The position numbers were made by a program, and so were the translations under genes. 64,000 nt of DNA from Tabrizicola sp. Lineage in GTDB: Bacteria > Pseudomonadota > Alphaproteobacteria > Rhodobacterales > Rhodobacteraceae. Location: positions 32,881 through 96,880 of the forward strand of contig NZ_JAEULO010000045.1 of assembly GCF_016793705.1 (NCBI RefSeq). The letters are read 5' to 3'. The notes beneath the pieces were generated by a model. The model was given only the letters and a program-made list of their open reading frames with translations, ran no database searches and was not told where the DNA came from. Below, piece by piece: positions 14,745 through 22,892 of the stretch. Each line of letters begins with the position of its first letter. The first letter of the stretch is position 1.

Positions 14745-16784
14745 TCAGCCCCGACGGCGCCTGCGTCCGCCCTCTTCGCCCGAGGCCTTCGGGTTGAAGC
14801 TGACCTCGGGAAGCTGAACGATCTGTCGCAGGTTCGGAAACGGATCGACCGCATGCGGGATCGCGTTGGCGTTGACGAAATGCTCCTGGAAGCGCGGCTC
14901 GATCGCGGTCTCGACCTTGTGGATGTCGTGCACCGTGGCCTCGATCTGGTTCCGCGCCGCCACGTTGCAGAGCGCGATCCGCGCACCCGTCCCCGCGGCG
15001 TTCCCGGCGCTTGTGACCTTCTCCAGGGGCACATCGGGGATCATTCCCAGCACCATCGCGTGTTTGGGGCTGATATGCGCGCCGAAGGCCCCGGCCAGCG
15101 TCACGCGGTCCACGGTCTCGACCCCCATCTCGTCCATCAAGAGCCGCGCCCCGGCGTAGAGCGCCGATTTCGCCAGCTGGATCGCCCGGATGTCGCCTTG
15201 CAGCACGGCGATGCGCGGCCCGCCCTCGGCGCTGCCATCGTGGAGGAGATAGCCGAAGGTCCGGCCATGCGGCTCACACCGCAGCGACCCGGTCTGCTCC
15301 GGCCCGCCGATCAGCCCGCCGGGATCGACCAGCCCGGCCAGCCGCATCTCGGCCACCGCCTCGATGATGCCGGAACCGCAGATACCGGTGATCCCGCTGG
15401 ACTTGGTCGCCTTGGCAAAGCCCGGATCGTCCGACCAGAGATCCGATCCGATCACCCGGAAGCGCGGCTCCTTCGTCACCGGGTCGATCTCCACCCTCTC
15501 GATGGCGCCCGGCGCCGCGCGCTGGCCGGAGGAGATCTGCGCGCCCTCGAAGGCCGGGCCGGTGGGCGAGGAACAGGCCAGCACCCGCTTTTCGTTGCCA
15601 AGCAGGATCTCGGCATTGGTGCCCACATCAACGATCAGCACCATGTCCTTGGATTTGTTCGGCTCTTCCGACAGCGCCACCGCCGCGCAATCGGCCCCGA
15701 CATGGCCCGCGATGCAGGGTAGCACATAGACGCGGGCGGAACGATTGAGGTTGGTCAGGTCCAGGTCGCGCGCGTCCAGCGACAGGGAACCCGAGGTCGC
15801 CAGCGCGAAGGGCGCCTGACCCAGTTCCACCGGATCGACGCCAAGGAACAGGTGGTGCATCACCGGGTTGCAGACGATGACCATCTCGTAGATCAGCGCG
15901 GGGTCGACCTTGGCGTCCTTGGCGATCTGACTGGCCAGCGAATTGATCGCCTCGCGCACCGCGCCGGTCATCTCCACATCGCCGCCGGGGTTCATCATCG
16001 CATAGCTGACGCGGGACATCAGGTCTTCGCCGAAGCGGATCTGCGGGTTCATCAGGCCGGACGAGGCCAGCACCTTGCCATCGGTCAGGTCGCAGAGATG
16101 GGCCGCGATGGTGGTCGATCCGAGGTCGACCGCGAGGCCCAGAAGCGGGCCTTCGTGGAAGCCGGGAAAGATGTCCAGCACCCGCGTCACCGTGTCGTGG
16201 TTGCCCTTGTGCAGGACCACGGTCACCTTCCATTCGCCCTTGCGCAGGACCGGCTGCAAGCGGCGCAGCACCGACAGGTCGGCTGCGATCTCCTCGACCT
16301 GCCATTGCGCCGCCAGCGCACGGGCCAGCCGCTCGAAATCGCCAGTCGGCTCGTGCATGTCGGGTTCCTCGACCTCGACATAGACGGCGCGGGTGGCCGG
16401 GTCCATCACCATGACCCGCTCGGTCGCCGACTTGCGGATGACCTGCTTGTGGACCTGGCTCTCCGGCGGCACGTCGATGACCACGTCACCCATCACCCGG
16501 GCCTGGCAGCCAAGGCGGCGTCCGGGCGGCAGGCCGCGGATGCGCTTGTAGCGGTCCTCGACCGCGTTCCATTCGGTCAGCGCGTCTTCGTCGACCGTGA
16601 CGCCATGCTTGGGGAATTCGCCATAGCCCGGCGTGATCTGGCATTTGGAACAGATGCCGCGCCCGCCGCAGACCGAATCGAGGTCTACACCCAGCTGCCG
16701 CGCGGCGGTCAGGACGGGCGTCCCGAGCGCGAAACGCCCCCGCTTGCCCGAGGGGGTGAAGATCACGAGTGCATCATCGGTCAT
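14745..16784 (-). CDS. [2Fe-2S] ASKHA-domain protein, reductive activator of corrinoid proteins (RACE-like)
   Basis: This 679-residue protein begins with a ferredoxin-like domain holding four cysteines, C39, C45, C48 and C93 (CGGRGICSKC and LGCQARV). A linker domain follows, then a DUF4445/ASKHA ATPase core with VDLGSTTIAAHLCDL, ALIYEMVIVCNPVMHHLFLG, DVGTNAEILLGN and TLAGAFGAHI. RACE proteins use ATP and low-potential electrons to return Co(II)-corrinoid to Co(I) in methyltransferase systems. The ATG at 16784 puts the ferredoxin domain at the N-terminus as in relatives. The tail ends in a run of arginines. No corrinoid protein or methyltransferase gene is adjacent, so the target is unknown. 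Confidence 0.85.
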   Translation of the reverse strand: MTDDALVIFTPSGKRGRFALGTPVLTAARQLGVDLDSVCGGRGICSKCQITPGYGEFPKHGVTVDEDALTEWNAVEDRYKRIRGLPPGRRLGCQARVMGDVVIDVPPESQVHKQVIRKSATERVMVMDPATRAVYVEVEEPDMHEPTGDFERLARALAAQWQVEEIAADLSVLRRLQPVLRKGEWKVTVVLHKGNHDTVTRVLDIFPGFHEGPLLGLAVDLGSTTIAAHLCDLTDGKVLASSGLMNPQIRFGEDLMSRVSYAMMNPGGDVEMTGAVREAINSLASQIAKDAKVDPALIYEMVIVCNPVMHHLFLGVDPVELGQAPFALATSGSLSLDARDLDLTNLNRSARVYVLPCIAGHVGADCAAVALSEEPNKSKDMVLIVDVGTNAEILLGNEKRVLACSSPTGPAFEGAQISSGQRAAPGAIERVEIDPVTKEPRFRVIGSDLWSDDPGFAKATKSSGITGICGSGIIEAVAEMRLAGLVDPGGLIGGPEQTGSLRCEPHGRTFGYLLHDGSAEGGPRIAVLQGDIRAIQLAKSALYAGARLLMDEMGVETVDRVTLAGAFGAHISPKHAMVLGMIPDVPLEKVTSAGNAAGTGARIALCNVAARNQIEATVHDIHKVETAIEPRFQEHFVNANAIPHAVDPFPNLRQIVQLPEVSFNPKASGEEGGRRRRRG

Positions 16785-16872
16785 GGTGGGATCCGGGCCT
16801 GGTCGTCCTGCGTTCGGCGGTTGTAAACCGCGCCGGGCCGGTTGCAAGGACCGGAAGCGGCAGATGCGGCAC

Positions 16873-17595
16873 CTATTCCGGCACCGGCTTCTTTCTTCGG
16901 GCGGGCTGCGGGTCGATCAGCGTGATCTTCTGCCAGATCTTGCGCGACAGGCTGGCGCCCAGCAGCTCGATGTCGTTGACCGCGCTGGCGACGCCTTCGT
17001 CCGGCACCGCCTGGGAATAAAGCGCCGCCAGCTTGCCGGTGATCGCGAGAAGCTCGGTGCAATAGTCGAGATAGCGCGACATCTCGGCTTCATCCATCTC
17101 GCGGCGGGGCGCGGGCTCGCCGGGCGGAAGATCGGGGGCCAGACCGGCGGGGTCCTTGGTCAGCTGGTACATGTCGATGACATGGATGACCGAGCGGAGC
17201 TGGTGCAGGCCCCGCGCCACCCGCTGCCGCTTGACCCGCGCCTCAAGCCGGACCAGCGCCATCAGGCCCAGCGTGGCGAGGAGGGCCGTGTTGATCGCCG
17301 CCTCCACCCCCTCGACCGAGGCGAAGGCCTGGCGGCCGACCTGGTTCAAGGGCACGATGGAGCCGACCCAGAGGAAGATGGCGCCGCCGCCAAGGATGAC
17401 CAGCACCAGAACCACCCGCAGCCACAGGATCGGCGGGGCGAGGGCCGCCACTTCGGCCCGCACGCTGCGGCAGAGCGCGGTGATCTCGGCGGCGACCCGC
17501 GACAGGCCGCGTCCGGGGAAGCGGTCGGCGATCCGGTGCTCCAGCCGCTCGGCGGTGGCGAGGATCATGTCGGGGTCGAGGGTGCGATAGGGCAT
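16873..17595 (-). CDS. Hypothetical two-helix membrane protein
   Basis: A 240-residue protein with two probable membrane helices (about residues 58-80 and 99-120) between charged, helical N- and C-terminal parts. The ATG at 17595 (MPYRTLDPDMILATAERLEH) is the first start compatible with coding bias; the frame stays open further upstream across the neighbouring CoA-transferase gene, which is antisense noise or a different frame. The C-terminal 100 residues are acidic and helix-rich and end in a basic PARRKKPVPE. I do not recognise the family. It lies between the RACE-like gene and a CoA-transferase on the same strand, and 53 bp separates it from the latter. Confidence 0.7.
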   Translation of the reverse strand: MPYRTLDPDMILATAERLEHRIADRFPGRGLSRVAAEITALCRSVRAEVAALAPPILWLRVVLVLVILGGGAIFLWVGSIVPLNQVGRQAFASVEGVEAAINTALLATLGLMALVRLEARVKRQRVARGLHQLRSVIHVIDMYQLTKDPAGLAPDLPPGEPAPRREMDEAEMSRYLDYCTELLAITGKLAALYSQAVPDEGVASAVNDIELLGASLSRKIWQKITLIDPQPARRKKPVPE

Positions 17596-17648
17596 GGTCT
17601 CTGCATAGCAGGCCTGTCGCGGCGGTGTCTGCGGAAAATCGCCGGGCT

Positions 17649-18794
17649 TCAGCTCCGGTCCAGCCAGTCGAGGATCGCCGCCCGGTCGCCGTCGAGGCGC
17701 GGGGCCGGGGGCAGGGCGGCCTTTTCGGGCAGGGTGGACATCTTGATCGGGTTGCCCGGCGCGGTGAAGGCGGGGCCACCGGGCTGCGGCGCGACCGGCA
17801 GCACCATGTTGCGGGCGTGAAGCTGCGGGTCGGCCAGAACCTCGACCATGTCCTGCACCCGTGCGGTCGGAAGGCCCGCAGCATCCAGCACCGCCAGCCA
17901 ATGCGCGACGGGATGGCCCAGCGTCACCGTCTCGATCATCCGCTTCAAGAGCGCATGGTTCTCGCAGCGCGCGGCGTTGGTCGCAAAACGCGGATCGGCA
18001 GCGATCTCCAGGCCCAGCACGGCGCACAACCTGCCGAACATCGCGTCATTCCCGGCGGCGATCACCACGAACCCGTCCGCCGCGCGGAAGGTGGCGAAGG
18101 GGGTGATCGTCGGATGCCGCGCGCCGGTCGGGCCGGGGGCAATGCCGGTCGCCGAGGCGATGGCCAGCGCGTGCTCCTGAATCGCCAGCTGCGAATCCAG
18201 CATCGCCACGTCGATGAAGGCGCCCTCGCCGGTCCTTTCGCGCTGGTACAGCGCCGCCAGCACGCCCTGCGCCAGATACATCCCCGCCACGATGTCGCCG
18301 ATCGACGCCCCCACCCGCACCGGCGGCCCGGCGGACTCCCCGGTGATCGACATCACCCCGCCGCGCGCCTGCACCACCATGTCATAGGCGGGCTTCTGGG
18401 CATCCGGCCCGGTCTGCCCGAAGCCCGAGACCGCAGCATAGACCAGCCGCGGGTGTCGCGCGTGAAGCACCTCCCAGCCGTAGCCCAGCCGCGCCATCAC
18501 GCCGGGGCGGTAGTTCTCCACCAGCACATCCGCCCGCGCGACCAGCCGCTCGAAGATCGCCCGGTCGGCTGGCGCCTTCAGGTCCAGCGCGATGGACTGC
18601 TTGCCCGCGTTCAACGTGGCGAAATAGGCGCTTTCCCCAGCGACGAAGGGCGGAAACGCGCGTGTGTCGTCGCCCGTTCCCGGCCGTTCAACCTTGATCA
18701 CCCGCGCGCCCAGCTCCTGCAGGCTCTGCGTGCAGAAGGGTCCCGCCAGCACGTGCGTGAGGTCCAGGATGAGGATGCCGTCCAAGGGTGCCAT
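17649..18794 (-). CDS. CaiB/BaiF family CoA-transferase
   Basis: This 381-residue enzyme belongs to class III CoA-transferases, which move CoA between carboxylic acids through an aspartyl-CoA intermediate. Conserved segments include LDLTHVLAGPFCTQ, GARVIKVERP, DVLVENYRPGVM and SGFGQTGPDAQKPAYDMVVQA, with the nucleophilic aspartate in AYDMVVQ. The length is normal. The acids involved cannot be read from the sequence; relatives act on carnitine, formate/oxalate, succinate/mesaconate and others. It stands alone and is divergent from the uup gene. Confidence 0.88.
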   Translation of the reverse strand: MAPLDGILILDLTHVLAGPFCTQSLQELGARVIKVERPGTGDDTRAFPPFVAGESAYFATLNAGKQSIALDLKAPADRAIFERLVARADVLVENYRPGVMARLGYGWEVLHARHPRLVYAAVSGFGQTGPDAQKPAYDMVVQARGGVMSITGESAGPPVRVGASIGDIVAGMYLAQGVLAALYQRERTGEGAFIDVAMLDSQLAIQEHALAIASATGIAPGPTGARHPTITPFATFRAADGFVVIAAGNDAMFGRLCAVLGLEIAADPRFATNAARCENHALLKRMIETVTLGHPVAHWLAVLDAAGLPTARVQDMVEVLADPQLHARNMVLPVAPQPGGPAFTAPGNPIKMSTLPEKAALPPAPRLDGDRAAILDWLDRS

Positions 18795-18876
18795 GATCTT
18801 CTCCGTTTGCCCGCTTCTGCCATGCGCTTCATGACGGAACGTTGACGCCGGTCAAATCCCCCTCTACCTCGCCGCC

Positions 18877-20685
18877 ATGGCACGCGCACCCCTTCTCCAG
18901 CTTTCCGGCATTTCCCTGACCTTCGGCGGCAATCCGGTTTTCGACGACCTGTCGCTCACCGTCCAGCCCGGCGACCGCATAGCGCTGGTGGGGCGCAACG
19001 GGTCGGGCAAGTCGACGCTGATGAAGGTGATGGCGGGGTTGGTGGAGCCCGACCACGGGACCCGCACCGTCCCCCCCGGCGTGACCGTGGGCTATATGGA
19101 GCAGGAGCCGGACCTGACGCGCTTCGCCACGCTCGGCGATTTCGCGGCCTCGAACCTGCCGGAGGGGCAGGACTACCGCCTCGCCGTGGTGGCCGAGGGG
19201 CTGAAGTTCGACCCCACAACCCCCGTCGCCACCGCCAGCGGAGGGGAACGCCGCCGCGCCGCACTGGCCAAGCTTCTGGCCGAGGCGCCGGAGCTGATGC
19301 TCTTGGACGAGCCGACCAACCATCTCGACATCCAGGCGATCGAATGGCTGGAGCGCGAGCTGCTGGAAACCCGCGCCGCCTTCGTCCTCATCTCACACGA
19401 CCGCGCCTTCCTGCGGGCCTTATCGAAGGCGACGCTCTGGATCGACCGCGGCGAGGTGCGCCGCCGGGAAGCGGGCTTCGAGGGGTTCGAGGACTGGCGC
19501 GAGACGGTCTGGGCCGAGGAGGACGAGGCCCGCCACAAGCTTGACCGCAAGATCAAGGCCGAGGCGAAATGGGCGGTGGAAGGCATCAGCGCGCGCAGGA
19601 AGCGCAACATGGGCCGCGTCCGCGCGCTTCAGGCGCTGCGGGCCGAGCGCAGCGCGCAGATCCGGCGGCAGGGCACGGCGGCCTTTGCGCTGGACGCAGG
19701 GCCGACCTCGGGCAAGAAGGTCATCGAGGCGCAGGGCCTGACCAAGGCCTATGGCGACAAGCAGATCGTCAAGGGCTTCGACCTGCGCGTATTGCGCGGC
19801 GACCGGGTGGCCTTCGTCGGGCCGAACGGCGTGGGGAAAACCACGCTTCTCAAGATGTTGACCGGCGAAGTTCAACCGGATTCCGGGGCCGTCACACTGG
19901 GGACCAACCTGGAGATCGCGGTCTTCGACCAGACCCGCACGAGGCTCGACCTCGACGCGAGCCTCTGGGACAACCTGACCGTCGATCCGCTGATGCGCGT
20001 CTCGGGCAGTTCGGATCAGGTCATGGTACGCGGCACGCCGAAGCATGTGGTGGCCTATCTCAAGGATTTCCTCTTCGACGAAAGACAGGCCCGCGCCCCG
20101 GTGCGCAGCCTTTCCGGCGGCGAACGTGCGCGGCTCTTGCTGGCCAAGCTGATGGCGCAACCCTCGAACCTTCTGATTCTCGACGAACCGACCAACGACC
20201 TCGATGTCGAGACGCTGGACCTGTTGCAGGACATTCTGGGCGACTATGACGGCACGGTGCTGGTCGTCAGCCACGACCGCGATTTCATCGACCGGATCGC
20301 CACCGCGACGGTGGCGATGGAGGGCGGGGGCAGGGCGCAGGTCTATCCTGGCGGCTGGTCGGACTATGCCGCGCAACGCCCCGCGCCGGTGGAACCCCCG
20401 GCGAAATCCGCGCCGAAGGCCCCGGTGGTGACAGCCGCAAAACCGGAACCGGCCGCGAAACCCGGCGGTCTTTCCTTCACCGAGAAGAAGCGCCTCGACG
20501 ACCTGCCCGAGCTGATCGCCCGGCTGGAAGCCGAGATCGGCAAGCTGACCGCGCTTCTTGCCGACCCCGGCCTCTTCACTCGCGAGCCGGTGAAATTCCG
20601 CAAGGCGACCGAGGCGCTGGCCGAGCGGCAAACTGCGCTCGACGCCGCCGAATCCGAATGGCTGGATTTGGCCGACCGCGCCTGA
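18877..20685 (+). CDS. uup: ABC-F ATPase, Uup type
   Basis: This 602-residue soluble protein has two ABC ATPase domains and no membrane segments. Domain 1 shows GRNGSGKST, ASGGERRRAAL and LLDEPTNHLD; domain 2 shows GPNGVGKTT, LSGGERARLLL and LILDEPTNDLD. A Pro/Ala-rich linker leads to a C-terminal coiled coil (about residues 530-600, FTEKKRLDDLPELIARLEAEIGKL), the DNA-binding tail that distinguishes Uup from other ABC-F proteins. ABC-F proteins act on ribosomes; Uup is also tied to precise excision of transposons and replication-fork handling. It is a single gene with an intergenic region of 195 bp behind it. Confidence 0.9.
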   Translation: MARAPLLQLSGISLTFGGNPVFDDLSLTVQPGDRIALVGRNGSGKSTLMKVMAGLVEPDHGTRTVPPGVTVGYMEQEPDLTRFATLGDFAASNLPEGQDYRLAVVAEGLKFDPTTPVATASGGERRRAALAKLLAEAPELMLLDEPTNHLDIQAIEWLERELLETRAAFVLISHDRAFLRALSKATLWIDRGEVRRREAGFEGFEDWRETVWAEEDEARHKLDRKIKAEAKWAVEGISARRKRNMGRVRALQALRAERSAQIRRQGTAAFALDAGPTSGKKVIEAQGLTKAYGDKQIVKGFDLRVLRGDRVAFVGPNGVGKTTLLKMLTGEVQPDSGAVTLGTNLEIAVFDQTRTRLDLDASLWDNLTVDPLMRVSGSSDQVMVRGTPKHVVAYLKDFLFDERQARAPVRSLSGGERARLLLAKLMAQPSNLLILDEPTNDLDVETLDLLQDILGDYDGTVLVVSHDRDFIDRIATATVAMEGGGRAQVYPGGWSDYAAQRPAPVEPPAKSAPKAPVVTAAKPEPAAKPGGLSFTEKKRLDDLPELIARLEAEIGKLTALLADPGLFTREPVKFRKATEALAERQTALDAAESEWLDLADRA

Positions 20686-20880
20686 GCGGCGGGAACAAGC
20701 GGGGCCTTGCCCAAAGCGCCCGGGTTCCTCGGCGCATCCTCGCGCGCACCGGACACGGGTCATCAAGCGCGCGTGAGGAGCCATTGTGCAGGGGCGCAAC
20801 ACTCCCCATTCCCTAGCCGAGCCGACTGGAACCGTTCCGGTTGATCGAAGGTTTTCGTCGGCCAGAACAAGGAGACAGAA

Positions 20881-21480
20881 ATGAAAACTATCGCAGCATT
20901 GATCGCTACCGCCACCCTGACCGCCCCCGCCTTCGCGGGCGGCCCTGTTGCCGTCGCCGAGGAGCCGGTCATCGTTCCCGCCGCTGAACCCTATGTCGCT
21001 CCGGGCCTCGACTGGACCGGTGCCTATGTTGGTGCCCAGCTCGGCTATGGCGACGTCGATTCGAACGGTGCGGGCCTTGATGGCAACGGCTGGCTCGGTG
21101 GTGTCCATGCAGGCTACCGCTGGGATCTGGGCAACTGGGTTGCCGGCGGCGAATTGTCCTGGGACAAGGCCAAGATCGACCTCGGTGCCGCAGCTGGCGA
21201 CGAGCTTGACAGCGTTGCCGCGCTGAAACTGATGGCCGGCCGCGAGATCGGCAACAGCCTGGTCTACGGTACGCTCGGCGCTGCCCAGGCAAAGGCCAGC
21301 GTCGGCGGGGCGGATCTTTCGGACAACGGTCTGGTCTACGGCCTGGGCTTCGACTACGCCGTGAATGATCGCTGGACCGTGGGCGGCGAGGTTCTGCAGC
21401 ACAACTTCGACGACTTCGATGCCTCGGGCGTTGATTTCGACGCGACCACGATCAAGGCCAAGGTCGGACTTCGGTTCTGA
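20881..21480 (+). CDS. Small outer-membrane beta-barrel protein
   Basis: A 199-residue protein with a signal peptide (MKTIAALIATATLTAPAFA) and a mature domain with alternating aromatic and polar residues: DWTGAYVGAQLGYGDVD at the start and TIKAKVGLRF at the end. The C-terminal phenylalanine is the usual signal for barrel assembly. It resembles the 8-stranded Opa/OmpW-like barrels of alphaproteobacteria (the 25-kDa outer-membrane immunogenic protein class). AAGGAGA (20868-20874) precedes the ATG. Codon use looks typical of a highly expressed gene. The gap before it (20686-20880) presumably holds its promoter, but I see no convincing boxes. Confidence 0.82.
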   Translation: MKTIAALIATATLTAPAFAGGPVAVAEEPVIVPAAEPYVAPGLDWTGAYVGAQLGYGDVDSNGAGLDGNGWLGGVHAGYRWDLGNWVAGGELSWDKAKIDLGAAAGDELDSVAALKLMAGREIGNSLVYGTLGAAQAKASVGGADLSDNGLVYGLGFDYAVNDRWTVGGEVLQHNFDDFDASGVDFDATTIKAKVGLRF

Positions 21481-21490
21481 TCAGGGCTTT

Positions 21491-21516
21491 TGCGGCGCGG
21501 CTCCCCCCGCGCCGCA
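21491..21516. terminator. Hairpin between convergent genes
   Basis: A perfect 10-bp G+C stem (21491-21500 with 21507-21516) with a 6-base loop, between the stops of the barrel protein and the convergent hypothetical. There is no T tract on either strand, so it may be a 3'-end stabiliser rather than a terminator. Confidence 0.35.
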
Positions 21517-21519
21517 TCC

Positions 21520-21999
21520 CTACCGGCAGGCGACCGGCTGCAACAGGAAGCTGCGGTCATCGCCGGAATTGCGCTCGAGCGTGGCGAATCCGGTTTCGTT
21601 CTCGAACGACATGCCAAGGCTCGAGACCTTGATCAGGATCGCGCCATTCTTCGCAGGGGTGATCGCGAATCCCCCGGCATCGCCTTCCATCCCGCAATAA
21701 AGCGTGTCTCCGCCCTCATTCTCGCAATAGCCAAAGGCTTCGAATGCGCCGCCAGGTACACCGCGCAGGCGAAGTGTCAGATGGACGCCCAGCAACGGGT
21801 CGGCGATGGAGAAATCCGGGCTGATCGCGATGCGCGTGACCCGTTGGGCCGGGTGTTTTGCGAGATGGTCCTCGCTATAGCTGCGTGCATAGCAGCTGCC
21901 GGGGCCGGGGAACATCTGGTCTTGCGGGCTTTCTGCCCCGGCGGAGGTGGCCGCGCAGGCCGTGAAGATTGCCGCCCGGAAAGCTGATTTTCCTACCAC
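21520..21999 (-). CDS. Exported hypothetical protein
   Basis: A 159-residue protein with a signal peptide (AIFTACAATSAGA) and four or so cysteines in the mature part (GSCYARSY, GYCENEGG, LYCGMEG, PVACR), which could pair as disulfides. I do not recognise the family. The start overlaps the end of the upstream TPM-domain gene by 7 bases (21993-21999), so the two are probably co-transcribed and translationally coupled. The mature domain has a mixed beta-rich look with no repeats. It converges with the outer-membrane barrel gene. Confidence 0.7.
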   Translation of the reverse strand: MVGKSAFRAAIFTACAATSAGAESPQDQMFPGPGSCYARSYSEDHLAKHPAQRVTRIAISPDFSIADPLLGVHLTLRLRGVPGGAFEAFGYCENEGGDTLYCGMEGDAGGFAITPAKNGAILIKVSSLGMSFENETGFATLERNSGDDRSFLLQPVACR

Positions 22000-22892
22000 T
22001 TTCCTGTCGCGCCCCCGCCCGAGGACCGGCCCCCGCCGAAGCCGCCGCCCCGGCTGCCGCGGTCGCGATTCTGGCTGCCGAAATTCTTGTCCCGGCGGGC
22101 ATCGCGGCTGTTGAAGCTGATCGGATAGGACTTGTGGTCGGAAAACCCGCAGGCCGAGCAGGTCAGGTGCTGCATCCCGAGGCCGGTCTCCTGCCGAGTT
22201 GGCTGCTGGATCACCTCGCGCGAGCGCTCGAGCGTCTGGGCGCCGCAGTTCGGGCAGGTCCGGTTCGCGCGACGGCCGCGCCAGATGCCGAAACCTGCCA
22301 GTCCGGCGATGGCGCCGAAGCCCAGAAGCGCCGTGCCGGCCCCCGACCCGTTGTCCTCAGCTTCTGACTCGAAGCCGTCGGTCAACGTCACCGGCTGGCC
22401 GGCAAGGAACGGCGTGATCAGCCGGTCGCGGGCCGAGGCGACCCCGGCCTCGATCCCGGCGGCGAACCGCCCGTCGCGCAGGGGGAGCAGGACGGCAGTG
22501 GACAAGACCCGCGCCGCGCGCCCGTCATAGACGGGGTCATAGCCGGACCCCAGCGCGATCCGGGCCTCTCGCGCCTGCGTGTCGAGGAGGAGAAGGATAC
22601 CATCGTTGCGCTCGGCCCCGCCAACGCCCCAGGCGTTGAACAGCGCCTTGCCATAGCTCTCGATGGTCATGCCCGCGCCGCCCTCTGCCGCAAGGCCGGG
22701 AACGGTGACGACCACCATCTGCACCCCGGTCGCCGCGCGCGTGTCGGTCAGAAGGCGGGTGATCCGACCCTCCTCGGTGGCGTCCAGCACATCGGCGAAA
22801 TCGGACAGCGTGTCGCTGAGCGGGGCGGGAAGATCTTCGGAAAACGCGGGCGCGGCAAGCGTCAGCGCGACGGCAAATACTCTGAGGAACAT
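21993..22892 (-). CDS. TPM-domain (YgcG-like) protein with zinc ribbon and Gly/Ser tail
   Basis: This 299-residue protein has a signal peptide (MFLRVFAVALTLAAPAFS), then a TPM domain (about residues 25-165) with GAERNDGILLLLDTQAREARIALGSGYD cut into its usual blocks. A membrane helix (about residues 185-205) comes next, then a four-cysteine zinc ribbon (CPNCG ... CSACG), and a tail rich in Gly, Ser and Arg ending in GATGKW. TPM proteins are implicated in membrane quality control and photosystem repair in plants; the role in bacteria is unclear. The zinc ribbon would be cytoplasmic. The start overlaps the end of the decarboxylase gene by 31 bases. Confidence 0.85.
   Translation of the reverse strand: MFLRVFAVALTLAAPAFSEDLPAPLSDTLSDFADVLDATEEGRITRLLTDTRAATGVQMVVVTVPGLAAEGGAGMTIESYGKALFNAWGVGGAERNDGILLLLDTQAREARIALGSGYDPVYDGRAARVLSTAVLLPLRDGRFAAGIEAGVASARDRLITPFLAGQPVTLTDGFESEAEDNGSGAGTALLGFGAIAGLAGFGIWRGRRANRTCPNCGAQTLERSREVIQQPTRQETGLGMQHLTCSACGFSDHKSYPISFNSRDARRDKNFGSQNRDRGSRGGGFGGGRSSGGGATGKW

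Noticed and set aside
14745-15722. Plus-strand open frames opposite the RACE-like gene
   Set aside because: No family match, and the minus strand carries the conserved ferredoxin and ASKHA motifs.
17596-18027. N-terminal extension of the two-helix membrane protein
   Set aside because: The upstream frame runs over the CoA-transferase gene and lacks plausible protein sequence; the ATG at 17595 is preferred.
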